64,000 nt of DNA from Ruminococcus sp. (GCA_017543335.1 JAFYGE010000003.1:23533-87532), one strand, 5' to 3'; counted from the stretch's first letter, positions 31,874 to 40,808 are shown. Notes: generated by a model not told the origin, from the sequence alone. Numbers and translations: made by a program.

Positions 31874-34252
31874 ATGGATAAAAACATTGGCAAGAAGCTC
31901 GATGGAAGATATGAAATAACCGAGCTTATTGGCGTTGGAGGTATGGCAGAGGTATACAAAGGTATCGATGTCATAGACAACAAGACTGTAGCCATAAAGA
32001 TACTCAAGAAAGAATACGCAGAGAACGAGGAGTTTCTCCGCCGTTTCCGCAATGAGTCAAAAGCAATAGCTGTTCTTTCACATCCGAATATCGTCAAGAT
32101 ATACGATGTCGGATTCTCTGAAAAAATACAGTATATCGTAATGGAGTACATCGACGGTATAACTCTTAAAGAGTATATCGAGGAGGAGAAAGTGCTCACA
32201 TGGAAAGACACAGTTCATTTTGTCATCCAGATACTCAGAGCACTTCAGCACGCTCACGATAAGGGCATAGTTCACAGAGATATAAAGCCTCAGAACATCA
32301 TGATGTTCACTGACGGTACTATCAAGGTCATGGACTTCGGTATCGCCAAGTTCGCAAGAGAAGAGGGCAAGACCGCTACAGATCAGGCTATCGGAAGCGT
32401 TCATTATATCAGCCCTGAACAGGCAAGCGGAAATGTTACCGATGCCAAGAGCGATATTTACTCTGTCGGAGCTATGATGTATGAGATGCTCACAGGAAAG
32501 AAGCCTTTCGACAGCGATAATCCGGTCGCAATAGCTGTTATGCATATGCATGACATCCCAGAGCGTCCGAGAGCTATAAATCCAGAGATACCTGACGGTC
32601 TTGAAGAGATCGTTCTCAAGGCTATGGAGAAAGCTCCTGAGGACAGATACCAGACTACAGGCGAGATGATAAATGACATCGAAGCCTTTAAGTCCAATCC
32701 TGAGATGAAGTTCGGCTACTATCAGGAAGAAGAGGACTCTATCGAGGATACAAGACACTTCAGTGCTCATATGGATAATGCCCAGCATGAAGAACCAATG
32801 GGTCAGGAGCAGAACGTACATGCCTATGCTGGTGCAGGCATGGGAGCAGCAGGAGCTCCGGGCTATCAGAATCCTCAGGCAGCTCAGCAGAGATTTGCTC
32901 AGCAGCCTCAGCAGCCGCCGTATAATAATAACTACTATGAAGACGAGGACGACGATGATGAGGAAGAAGAACGTTCATCACTTGTTGTTCCGGTACTTAC
33001 AGCGGTAATAGTTGTCGTAATAATCGTTGCAGTTATTTTCATTGCATCGCTTCTCAGCGGTCTGCTGAAAAACAGCGGCAAGAAGAACGATTTCAAAATG
33101 GAAGACTTCATCGGTATGGACTACACAGAAGCTAATAACAAGTACGGCAATAATATCAACTTTGAAGTCGTTGATTCCGAATACGCTGAGTATCCTGAGA
33201 ATGCTATCATCTGGCAGAGCATACCGGAGGGTCAGGAATTCAATAAGGGTGATACGCTTAAAGTCAAGCTCAGTAAGGGTATGGAGAGCACAGAAGTTCC
33301 TAAGTGTACTGAAATGAATCAGGAAATGGCTAAGGATCAGCTCAATATACGTGGACTTAAATTCGAGATAAAACAGCAGCCTGATGCGAATGTCGAGAAA
33401 GGCTATGTTATAAAGACCGAACCTAAAGAAGGTACAGTAGTACACAAGGGTTCAAAGGTAATACTCTATGTCAGCATGGGACCAAACAAGGCTCAGATAG
33501 AAGTTAAGGACTTCGTTGACATGGACGCTAAGGATGCAGCAGAAGTTGCTTCTTACAGCGGACTCAAAGTTAAGACAGAGACAGGTCCTTCTTACAAGGA
33601 GAAGGGTAAGGTTTACGAACAGAGCATCGCAAAGGGCGAAAAGGTAGATGAGGGTACAGAGATCATCCTCTACGTCAGCGACGGTACTGATCCTGACGGC
33701 GAGATACCTTACAAGATCACATTCCCGGACGGTGCTAAGGGCAGATTCGTTATCGACTACATCGTACAGGGCAAGGACGGTGCAAGACCTAAGACAGAAA
33801 GCTCAACAACTATCATTCTCCCTGGATATTCAGACTATGAGCAGGTAGTTGGAGGTTCTGGTGAAGATGTTCTTGTAACTATCATGCTCACAAACCTCAA
33901 CAATAACTCTACCGCAACTCTCGGAACATATAAGTTCAACTTTGCTACAGGCAGCGTAAATACTCTTACAGAGGACGTTTACAGTGCATTCCAGCAGGTT
34001 GGCGGATTCCCAGAGCCTGAGACAGAGCCTTATGTAGAGCCTGAGCCGGAGCCGGAGCCGACTCCGAATGAGTACGGTCCGGAGCCAACCACACAGGCAC
34101 CACCTCCGCCGGCACCAACAGCTGACCCTTCATGGCAGCCTGGTTTCAACGGCGAGTATGTAAACGGAGTATGGACTCCATACGAAGCTGGTGTAAACGG
34201 CGACTGGGTTTATGATGAAACTGACGGTGCTACTAAGTGGCAGTGGTATTAA
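31874..34252 (+). CDS. prkC: PASTA-domain Ser/Thr protein kinase (PrkC/Stk1-like)
   Basis: A 792-residue membrane kinase. The cytoplasmic kinase domain (about 10-270) has GVGGMAEVY, the VAIK lysine, HRDIKPQNIM (near 131) and MDFGIAKF. A Gln/Asp-rich juxtamembrane linker, one span (about 371-393) and three extracellular PASTA repeats (about 405-605) follow. These sense muropeptides or lipid II in related kinases. A long C-terminal tail is odd: after a beta-rich ~90-residue domain come Pro/Glu repeats (EPEPEPEPTP) and a Trp/Gly-rich end (WQPGFNGEYVNGVWTPYEAG). ATG at 31874 follows AGGAGGAAAGG; the longer frame to 31823 runs into the phosphatase gene. Confidence 0.95.
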   Translation: MDKNIGKKLDGRYEITELIGVGGMAEVYKGIDVIDNKTVAIKILKKEYAENEEFLRRFRNESKAIAVLSHPNIVKIYDVGFSEKIQYIVMEYIDGITLKEYIEEEKVLTWKDTVHFVIQILRALQHAHDKGIVHRDIKPQNIMMFTDGTIKVMDFGIAKFAREEGKTATDQAIGSVHYISPEQASGNVTDAKSDIYSVGAMMYEMLTGKKPFDSDNPVAIAVMHMHDIPERPRAINPEIPDGLEEIVLKAMEKAPEDRYQTTGEMINDIEAFKSNPEMKFGYYQEEEDSIEDTRHFSAHMDNAQHEEPMGQEQNVHAYAGAGMGAAGAPGYQNPQAAQQRFAQQPQQPPYNNNYYEDEDDDDEEEERSSLVVPVLTAVIVVVIIVAVIFIASLLSGLLKNSGKKNDFKMEDFIGMDYTEANNKYGNNINFEVVDSEYAEYPENAIIWQSIPEGQEFNKGDTLKVKLSKGMESTEVPKCTEMNQEMAKDQLNIRGLKFEIKQQPDANVEKGYVIKTEPKEGTVVHKGSKVILYVSMGPNKAQIEVKDFVDMDAKDAAEVASYSGLKVKTETGPSYKEKGKVYEQSIAKGEKVDEGTEIILYVSDGTDPDGEIPYKITFPDGAKGRFVIDYIVQGKDGARPKTESSTTIILPGYSDYEQVVGGSGEDVLVTIMLTNLNNNSTATLGTYKFNFATGSVNTLTEDVYSAFQQVGGFPEPETEPYVEPEPEPEPTPNEYGPEPTTQAPPPPAPTADPSWQPGFNGEYVNGVWTPYEAGVNGDWVYDETDGATKWQWY

Positions 34253-35130
34253 TGAGTAATAAAAATACCAGCGGAATAATAATAAAATGCTTAGGGGGAC
34301 TCTATACTGTAGAGTCCCCTGACAGTATATATGAGTGTAAAGCAAGAGGAGTTTTCCGCAACAGAGGGATAAGTCCCTGCGTGGGAGACAGAGTGAACAT
34401 CGAAAACGGTGTCATAAGTGAGATACTTCCACGAAAAAACTGTATAATCCGACCTCCGCTTGCAAATCTTGACCAGTTGATATTTGTGGTATCTACTTGT
34501 TCGCCTGCACCGAATTACCTTATCCTCGATAAATTTATAGCGATAGCGGAATTCAAGGGGATAACTCCGGTCGTGGTCATCACTAAGACCGACCTCGGCG
34601 ACAGCAGCGAGATACATAAAATTTACAGCAGTATAGGCATCGATGTGCTTGAAGTCGACTATAACGATGAGGCGACAGTTGAAGCGGTCCGGAAGCTGCT
34701 TGCCGGAAAGATAAGTGCATTTACAGGGAATTCCGGTGCAGGGAAGTCGACGCTGCTCAATGCTGTCGACCCATCCTTGAATATCCCGACTGCTGAGATA
34801 AGCAAAAAACTCGGCAGAGGCAGACATACTACCCGTCATGCCGAGCTTTATAAACTCGCCGGAGGCGGCTATATCGCCGATACTCCGGGATTTTCGACTT
34901 TTGATACTAACCGGTACGATATCATCCGTAAAGACGAGCTCGCCGACTGCTTCCGTGAAATGAGAGATATTACCGATGAATGTCAGTTCAGGGACTGCTC
35001 TCATACCTGCGAAAAGGGATGTGCAGTACTGGAAGCTGTTGCAAACGGAGCAATTTCTAAAAGCCGTCACGAGAGCTATTGTGCTATGTACGAAGAAGCA
35101 AAACAGCTGAAGGAGTGGGAGCTGAAATGA
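34252..35130 (+). CDS. rsgA: Ribosome small-subunit-dependent GTPase RsgA
   Basis: A 292-residue circularly permuted GTPase that helps mature the 30S subunit. An OB-fold (1-65) is followed by G4 (VVITKTDLGD) before G1 (FTGNSGAGKSTLLNAV, near 158) and G3 (IADTPGFSTF). A C-terminal zinc domain has CQFRDCSHTCEKGCAV. ATG at 34252 overlaps the kinase stop codon (TTAATG); the in-frame TTG at 34237 is inside the kinase gene. It ends overlapping thiN by 4 bases. Confidence 0.95.
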   Translation: MSNKNTSGIIIKCLGGLYTVESPDSIYECKARGVFRNRGISPCVGDRVNIENGVISEILPRKNCIIRPPLANLDQLIFVVSTCSPAPNYLILDKFIAIAEFKGITPVVVITKTDLGDSSEIHKIYSSIGIDVLEVDYNDEATVEAVRKLLAGKISAFTGNSGAGKSTLLNAVDPSLNIPTAEISKKLGRGRHTTRHAELYKLAGGGYIADTPGFSTFDTNRYDIIRKDELADCFREMRDITDECQFRDCSHTCEKGCAVLEAVANGAISKSRHESYCAMYEEAKQLKEWELK

Positions 35131-35762
35131 AAAGATGCCACATTTTTGCCGGCGGAGAGCTTGGGCATATCGCTAAATACTGGTTCCCTAACCACGGCGG
35201 ATACGTGATATGTGCCGACAGCGGCTATAAACACACTAAGAAGCTGAAATTGAAGCCGGACGTGATAGTCGGGGACTTTGATTCCTACAAAGGAAAGCTG
35301 CCGTCTGACTGCGAGATAATAAAAACAATGCCGGAAAAGGACGATACCGATACTCTTATGGCAGTAAAGATAGCGATAGAACGAGGATATGATGTCATAT
35401 ACCTCTACGGAGCAATGGGAGGTCCTCGCTTTGACCATGCTTTCGCCAATATCCAGACTATTTTATATGCCCGTGAGCACGGTGCTGCACTTATGCTTAT
35501 TGGAAACGAGTTTATCGGCGTACAGGGAGCAAGAGAGGGCGAGGCTATGTACGTCGACGAGTCAGATCGCTGGGGATTTAAGTATCTTTCGGTGTTCGCA
35601 ATAACTGAGACAGTGAAGATAAGAAGTCTCAGGGGAGTGAAGTACCCGCTTGAAAACTACGAGATGAAAAACTCGTTCCCTATCGGAGTGAGCAACGAGA
35701 TAACCGGCGGACAGGCTTTTCTCGACATTGAAAGCGGACTCGCCCTTGTTATTCAGTCTTGA
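35127..35762 (+). CDS. thiN: Thiamine diphosphokinase
   Basis: A 211-residue enzyme that turns thiamine into thiamine diphosphate using ATP. It shows the family motifs YVICADSGYKHTKKL, PDVIVGDFDSYKG, EKDDTDTLMAVKIAIERGYD and YGAMGGPRFDHAFANIQ. ATG at 35127 overlaps the rsgA stop (ATGA) with AAGGAG about 15 bases upstream. It is the last gene of the phosphatase-kinase-rsgA-thiN group. Confidence 0.94.
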   Translation: MKRCHIFAGGELGHIAKYWFPNHGGYVICADSGYKHTKKLKLKPDVIVGDFDSYKGKLPSDCEIIKTMPEKDDTDTLMAVKIAIERGYDVIYLYGAMGGPRFDHAFANIQTILYAREHGAALMLIGNEFIGVQGAREGEAMYVDESDRWGFKYLSVFAITETVKIRSLRGVKYPLENYEMKNSFPIGVSNEITGGQAFLDIESGLALVIQS

Positions 35763-35822
35763 TGTAACATAATCCTGAAAAGTGAATATAATGTTATATA
35801 TTCATTTCAAGGAGGAGTACAT

Positions 35823-35909
35823 ATGAAAGTTGTAATAATAAAGAGTCCTAAGTTCCTTTCCGGACTTCTCAGAATGATCTTTCACATTAAACGTGACGAG
35901 GATTGCTGA
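35823..35909 (+). CDS. spoVM: SpoVM-like spore coat/cortex peptide, 28 residues
   Basis: A 28-residue gene with an ideal ribosome site (AAGGAGG at 35811-35817). The product MKVVIIKSPKFLSGLLRMIF... closely follows the pattern of Bacillus subtilis SpoVM (MKFYTIKLPKFLGG...): a hydrophobic start, the KxPKFLxG(L/I)(L/V)R core and a basic amphipathic helix. SpoVM sits on the curved forespore membrane and recruits the coat ATPase SpoIVA. It follows thiN by 60 bases, close to the rsgA-spoVM linkage of Firmicutes, and has its own terminator. An AT-rich stretch 35770-35805 probably holds its promoter. Confidence 0.9.
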   Translation: MKVVIIKSPKFLSGLLRMIFHIKRDEDC

Positions 35910-35916
35910 ATAATAC

Positions 35917-35948
35917 AAAAGAGACGGATTTTTTCCGTCTCTTTTTTT
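35917..35948 (+). terminator. Terminator after spoVM
   Basis: GAGACGGA (35921-35928), loop of five T, TCCGTCTC (35934-35941), then seven T residues (35942-35948). Confidence 0.93.
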
Positions 35949-35981
35949 ACCTCTGTGATGTATGAAAAAGTCGATTTCCTC

Positions 35982-36010
35982 TTGAAATCAGTGAGCAAGT
36001 GTGATATAAT
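35982..36010 (+). promoter_or_regulatory. Promoter of the purA operon
   Basis: TTGAAA (35982-35987), 17-base spacer, TATAAT (36005-36010). A perfect 12-bp palindrome, GTGCATATGCAC (36022-36033), lies where transcription should begin (+5 to +20) and could be an operator. Confidence 0.75.
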
Positions 36011-36062
36011 AAATTGTAAGCGTGCATATGCACAAATTAATTTTATGAAAAGAGGAAATCAA

Positions 36063-37340
36063 ATGCCTGCTAATATTGTTGTCGGAACTCAGTGGGGAGA
36101 CGAGGGAAAGGGTAAGATAATTGACATAATCTCTTCCCGTGCAGATGTTGTAGTTCGTTCACAGGGCGGTAATAATGCCGGTCATACAGTTGTAAACAAC
36201 GGCGAAGTGTATAAGCTCCACCTGATACCTTCCGGAATTCTTTATCCAAACACACTCTGCCTGATAGGTGCAGGAGTTGTTCTTGATCCTAAGGATTTCA
36301 TCGGCGAGCTCGACAGCCTTGCTGAAAGAGGAATAAAGACTGAGGGACACCTCAAAGTTGACCCTCGTGCTCAGATCGTTATGCCTTGGCATATCACTCT
36401 CGACGGCCTTTCAGAAGCTTTCAGAGGCGGTAAGGACATCGGTACTACAAAGCGTGGTATAGGTCCTGCTTACATGGATAAGTACGAGAGATGCGGCATC
36501 AGAATGTACGATCTCACACATCCGGAGGTGCTTGCTGAAAAGATACAGGCTACAGGTAAGCTTAAAAATAAGATAATCACAGATGTTTACGGCGGAGAAG
36601 CTTTCGACCTCGACGCTGTTACTAAAGAATACACAGAATACGGAAAGAGACTCCTCCCTTATATGGACGACGTTTCTGTACTCACTTTTGAAGCTGATAA
36701 AGCAGGAAAGACTATCATGTTCGAGGGTGCTCAGGCTACTCTCCTTGATATCGACTTCGGTACATACCCATACGTTACATCTTCACATCCGCTCTCAGCA
36801 GGTGTTTGTGTAGGTACTGGTGTTGGACCTAAGGTAATTACAAACATAATTGGTGTTGCTAAGGCTTATACTACAAGAGTAGGTAAGGGACCTTTCCCAA
36901 CTGAGCTTGACGATGAGATCGGTGACCAGATCAGAAACGTCGGCGGCGAATTCGGTACAACTACAGGCCGTCCAAGAAGAACAGGCTGGTTCGATGCAGT
37001 TATCGTTCGTCATTCAGTAAGAGTTAACGGTCTTGACAGCCTTGCAATAAACAAACTTGATACACTTGCAGGTCTTGATACACTTAAAGTGTGCGTTGCC
37101 TACAAGAAGCCGGATGGCACTATTACAGAGAATTTTCCACCTACTCTCGAAGAGCTGGAGGGATGCGAGCCTGTTTACGAGGAGTTCCCGGGATTCAATG
37201 AGGATATTTCAAAGTGTGCAAGCTTTGATGAGCTCCCGGACAGCTGCAAGAGCTATATAAAGCGTCTTGAAGAACTTGTTGGCTGTCACGTAAGCATGGT
37301 AGGTATCGGTCCTGACCGTGCTCAGATACTGGAAAGGTAA
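36063..37340 (+). CDS. purA: Adenylosuccinate synthetase
   Basis: A 425-residue enzyme joining IMP and aspartate with GTP on the way to AMP. It has the start IVVGTQWGDEGKGKIIDI (P-loop-like GDEGKGK), the catalytic His in NAGHTVV, GTTKRGIGPAYMDK, and GTTTGRPRRTGWFD near 290. ATG at 36063 follows AGAGGAAATC. The frame open upstream to 35955 covers the promoter and is not coding. Unusually, a cellulosomal transglutaminase-like gene starts just one base after the stop. Confidence 0.97.
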   Translation: MPANIVVGTQWGDEGKGKIIDIISSRADVVVRSQGGNNAGHTVVNNGEVYKLHLIPSGILYPNTLCLIGAGVVLDPKDFIGELDSLAERGIKTEGHLKVDPRAQIVMPWHITLDGLSEAFRGGKDIGTTKRGIGPAYMDKYERCGIRMYDLTHPEVLAEKIQATGKLKNKIITDVYGGEAFDLDAVTKEYTEYGKRLLPYMDDVSVLTFEADKAGKTIMFEGAQATLLDIDFGTYPYVTSSHPLSAGVCVGTGVGPKVITNIIGVAKAYTTRVGKGPFPTELDDEIGDQIRNVGGEFGTTTGRPRRTGWFDAVIVRHSVRVNGLDSLAINKLDTLAGLDTLKVCVAYKKPDGTITENFPPTLEELEGCEPVYEEFPGFNEDISKCASFDELPDSCKSYIKRLEELVGCHVSMVGIGPDRAQILER

Positions 37341-37341
37341 A

Positions 37342-38466
37342 ATGAAATTATTAAAGAGATCTTTTATTATTGCTGCTGCACTGACATTATTTGTCGGTGC
37401 AGCTCCGGTATATTCAGCGGCTGAAAAAGCTGCGGTCCCTGCTTCTGCCGGTACAAAGGCAGATAGTTCTTACTTTGAAACTGTGGATAAAGCCGCAGTT
37501 TATGTCAGAGAGCAGATGACTTTACGAAATACGGAAGTGGTGGTAAGCCTTCCAAATGATACCGGACTCTCCGGAGGTACTTTGCTGAATACCATTGTTG
37601 ACCTTGCCTGCAAGGAAACAGGTAAGAGCAATGAGGGCGATTACCTCAGACTGAGTCTCAAAAATCACGGAGGCTGGATCTCTCGTTCTGAGAATACAGT
37701 TACTATCGGAATAAAGCTCGGCTACTTTACTAATGCTTCGCAGGAAGCGGAAGTGGGCAGGAAGATAAGTTCTGCACTGGCTTCTTTTAAAATTAGCGAT
37801 AAAAGCAGCTACGAGAAGATAAAGGCTGTTTACGAATATGTTACGGCAAATGTAGCTTATTCTCATGATCTCAATAAGGATGTGACATTTTCTGCTTACG
37901 GTGGACTATCCGGAGACGGATGCGTTTGTCAGGGATATGCTCAGATCATTTACAGGATGTTAAGAGAACTGAACGTTCCGGTGCGTATAATATGCGGTAC
38001 CGGAGTCGGCGGAGGTACTCATGCGTGGAATATTGCTGAGATAGACGGCAAATACTACTATCTGGATGCAACTTACGATGCCGGTACACAGTCGCTGAAT
38101 CATAAGTATTTCCTGAAAGGGAAAAATGACTTTGATTCTTTTACTGCCGGAAAGCATACTCCCTCAAAGGGAAAGGCTGATCTTCCGAATATAGAGCCGG
38201 ATTATACCTCGGACAGCTTCTGTTCACTTTATCCTATAAGCGATACAGCATATGTACAGCCATATATGGTCGGCGACATAGACGGCGACGGACTTGTCGA
38301 TTCCTTTGACGAGATAAAGTTAAGATCAGGGATAATATACGGGTTTAAAAAACAAGTTGAACATAATGCCGCCGATATAAACGGCGACGGTGCAGTAAAG
38401 GTCAACGATCTTGTAATGTTGCAGTCTTATCTTCTCAGACGTTCAGCAGGATTGAGGACCGAATAG
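37342..38466 (+). CDS. Secreted transglutaminase-like protein with dockerin (first of pair)
   Basis: A 374-residue protein. Signal peptide is 1-27 (LLKRSFIIAAALTLFVGAAP). A transglutaminase-like core at about 60-275 has the triad Cys in GDGCVCQGYAQIIYRML, His in GGGTHAWNIAEIDG and Asp in YYYLDATYDAG. A C-terminal dockerin (311-374) has loops GDIDGDGLVDSFDE and ADINGDGAVKVNDL. It may cross-link or cleave protein, or act on peptidoglycan-like peptides, while held in the cellulosome; the fold allows transglutaminase or protease activity. It starts one base after purA with only GGAAAGG as ribosome site inside purA. A paralogue follows. Confidence 0.9.
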   Translation: MKLLKRSFIIAAALTLFVGAAPVYSAAEKAAVPASAGTKADSSYFETVDKAAVYVREQMTLRNTEVVVSLPNDTGLSGGTLLNTIVDLACKETGKSNEGDYLRLSLKNHGGWISRSENTVTIGIKLGYFTNASQEAEVGRKISSALASFKISDKSSYEKIKAVYEYVTANVAYSHDLNKDVTFSAYGGLSGDGCVCQGYAQIIYRMLRELNVPVRIICGTGVGGGTHAWNIAEIDGKYYYLDATYDAGTQSLNHKYFLKGKNDFDSFTAGKHTPSKGKADLPNIEPDYTSDSFCSLYPISDTAYVQPYMVGDIDGDGLVDSFDEIKLRSGIIYGFKKQVEHNAADINGDGAVKVNDLVMLQSYLLRRSAGLRTE

Positions 38467-38500
38467 AGGTCTGAGTTTTGTAACTCAGTATTTGTAGATT

Positions 38501-39688
38501 ATGAGAGCATTAAGAGGACTGCTGTCTTTAGCGGCAGCAGTAAGTGTATTGGTATGTCCGGTAAATAAAGTATGTGCGGCGGCTGATGTTTACCCTATTG
38601 TAAGCAATGTTACAGCTGTATCGCAGTATACCGATATTACAGCGGCATCAGAGTATCTCCGTGAGCAGACTAAACTGAAAAAGAGCATGGTCTCGATCAA
38701 CTATGCTGTTACTATGGATAGATCAGATGATGTTCTTGATGAACTGTTCAAGTACGCTTATGAAGAAACAGGCTGTCCGGATGAGGGAGATTACCTCAGG
38801 TATGGCATCTACGGGTGTGCGTGTCAGACGTTCGATCACGGAAAGTACGTTACCTTCATACTGAGATTTGAGTATTTTACTACTCAGGAGCAGGAACGCT
38901 ATGTCGATAAGCGTGTTGGCGAGATCGTTCAGGAACTTTCATTAAAGGGAAAAAGTGAATACGAAAAGATAAAGCTGATATATGATTATATAGTCCGCAA
39001 TGTTGACTATGCTGATGATCTTGAAGATAATTCAGTATACTCGGCTTATGGGGCACTTGCTAATGGTAAGGCAGTGTGTCAGGGAATAACCCAGCTTTTC
39101 TACAGACTCGCTTCTGCTGCCGGAGTGTCCAGCAGGATAATCGCAGGAACTACAGGAAGCGGAGATCATGTGTGGGTAACCGCCTCGATAAACGGCACAT
39201 ATTACCTCCTTGACCCTACGTGGGACAGCAATTTCGACGGTGTCAATAAGTATTTTTTCCTTAGAGGAACTGAAACTTTTGACCAGTATTCAGGAGAGCA
39301 GAAGCATATCACAGGTATGGAGCAGGAGAAACTTACAGCTCTGTATCCGGATTATACATCAGCGGAGTTCAATATGTACCATCCTGTAGCGAAAAGTGAC
39401 TATTCTCCTTCGGATAAACCGGTTGACTATATGCTTGGTGATGTCAATTTTGACGCCGATATTGACGGTACTGATGCTGCAATGGCACTCAGGGCGTACG
39501 CAGAGGTCATGTCTTATGGCAATTGCAGTCTGACCGGTATTCAGCGGCTTGCAGCAGATGTCGACAGGGACGGTTCAGTTGATGGCTCTGACGCTTCATT
39601 GCTCCTGACATATTATGCTATGAAGGACTCAGGTCAGTATAAGAACATGGATGAAATGGTAAGATCGATTATAAAACGAGGTGAATAA
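38501..39688 (+). CDS. Secreted transglutaminase-like protein with dockerin (second of pair)
   Basis: A 395-residue paralogue of the preceding gene with the same plan: signal peptide (1-27), a conserved pre-domain (ITAASEYLREQTKLKKSMV), then the transglutaminase-like triad Cys (GKAVCQGITQLFYRLA), His (GSGDHVWVTASING) and Asp (YYLLDPTWDSNFDG). A C-terminal dockerin (about 313-395) has GDVNFDADIDGTDAA and ADVDRDGSVDGSDAS. Both members keep all three catalytic residues, so this is not a decayed copy. No strong ribosome site is seen; a small hairpin (CTGAGTTTTGTAACTCAG) lies just upstream. Confidence 0.9.
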   Translation: MRALRGLLSLAAAVSVLVCPVNKVCAAADVYPIVSNVTAVSQYTDITAASEYLREQTKLKKSMVSINYAVTMDRSDDVLDELFKYAYEETGCPDEGDYLRYGIYGCACQTFDHGKYVTFILRFEYFTTQEQERYVDKRVGEIVQELSLKGKSEYEKIKLIYDYIVRNVDYADDLEDNSVYSAYGALANGKAVCQGITQLFYRLASAAGVSSRIIAGTTGSGDHVWVTASINGTYYLLDPTWDSNFDGVNKYFFLRGTETFDQYSGEQKHITGMEQEKLTALYPDYTSAEFNMYHPVAKSDYSPSDKPVDYMLGDVNFDADIDGTDAAMALRAYAEVMSYGNCSLTGIQRLAADVDRDGSVDGSDASLLLTYYAMKDSGQYKNMDEMVRSIIKRGE

Positions 39689-39689
39689 A

Positions 39690-40808
39690 ATGAATGAAGA
39701 GAATAATTTCGGCGGTTCACCGCTTGAAGATATAGAGTATAAAGCTCCTGAGCCGAAGAAAAATGACATCTCAGGTATCGCAGCTCCTGTTCTGGACGAT
39801 ATAGACTATGTTGCTCCTACAGCAAAAAAAGGCGGTCCGACTGGTGTCGCAGCTCCTGTGCTTGATGATATGGATGTATACACACCTTCAAGCGAGAAAA
39901 AAGGAGCTCCTACCGGAGTAGTTGCTCCTACACTTGACGATGATGTGCCATATGTAGCAGATTCAGCGAAAGCTCCGGAGAAGCTCGTTCTTTCGGATGA
40001 GGAGATAATTGCCGGACTTACTCCAGAGCAGCTTGAAACTTTCAACAGACTTCCAAAGGCAAATCAGCAGAAGGTTCTCGATATGAGAAGAGACCAGCTT
40101 GGTGCAGTAGCACCGGAGCCTGTTATCTCCGCACCTGTGCTTGATGAGGACAATTATGTTCCGCCGCCGAAGAAGGAGGAAGCTCCAAAGCTTGAAGAGC
40201 CTATCACAGCTCCGGTACTTGACGATGCTCCGGAGCCTGTTAAATATGTTCCTAAGTACGTTGATGAAGACCTCGAAAGAGCTAAGAAAGAGGCATCCAA
40301 AAAGGCTGTTGCAGCCCAGCTCGTATCAGAGCAGAAGGATTCAAAAGAGAGTCTCAGGATGATGATACAGCTCAAAGAGGAAAGAAAAGCTGAGCTTGCA
40401 CAGAAAGGCTTCAAGATAACTATTGTTATCGCTATAATAGGAATTGCTGCGGCAGTTCTGTTCTATCTGCTTTATTCAGGTCAGCTCGGACTCAGCTATA
40501 AGGACGGTTTCAGCGGATTCGGCAAAAAAGTCGGAGATTCATCATTCTATATTGCAGGAGCAGTTGGACTTTGCTCGATACTCCTCGTTACAGGAATGGG
40601 ATTTGCAAAATCGCTCTCATCACTTGTATTCGTACTTTTCATTCTTGTCCAGATATTCCCCGGAGTGGTCATGATACCGCAGCACAATGGAAATTTAGGA
40701 CTTGTTGGATTGTTATACGGCTTGTCGCTGATAGCAAGTATAGCAGTAATATTCATGCTTTCAGGCAGCGAAGCAGTCGGACAGTACTTTAAGAGAAACA
40801 GTAAATAA
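39690..40808 (+). CDS. Membrane protein with repeated APVLDD motifs
   Basis: A 372-residue protein of unknown function. The first 240 residues are hydrophilic and likely cytoplasmic, with five copies of AP(V/T)LD(D/E) at about 32, 55, 79, 148 and 174, each soon followed by Tyr, plus a helical block (LTPEQLETFNRLPKANQQKV) and a charged coiled-coil-like run (190-240). Four membrane spans follow (about 242-262, 285-305, 308-328, 340-362). The motifs look like docking or modification sites. ATG at 39690 follows GAGGTG (39679-39684), one base after the previous stop, so it ends the purA operon. I recognise no family. Confidence 0.75.
   Translation: MNEENNFGGSPLEDIEYKAPEPKKNDISGIAAPVLDDIDYVAPTAKKGGPTGVAAPVLDDMDVYTPSSEKKGAPTGVVAPTLDDDVPYVADSAKAPEKLVLSDEEIIAGLTPEQLETFNRLPKANQQKVLDMRRDQLGAVAPEPVISAPVLDEDNYVPPPKKEEAPKLEEPITAPVLDDAPEPVKYVPKYVDEDLERAKKEASKKAVAAQLVSEQKDSKESLRMMIQLKEERKAELAQKGFKITIVIAIIGIAAAVLFYLLYSGQLGLSYKDGFSGFGKKVGDSSFYIAGAVGLCSILLVTGMGFAKSLSSLVFVLFILVQIFPGVVMIPQHNGNLGLVGLLYGLSLIASIAVIFMLSGSEAVGQYFKRNSK

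Noticed and set aside
32078-32821. 247-codon minus-strand frame under the PASTA kinase gene
   Set aside because: Shadow of the kinase gene; no promoter or ribosome site.
34291-35070. 259-codon minus-strand frame opposite rsgA
   Set aside because: rsgA is fully supported by GTPase motifs; the antisense frame has no recognisable features.
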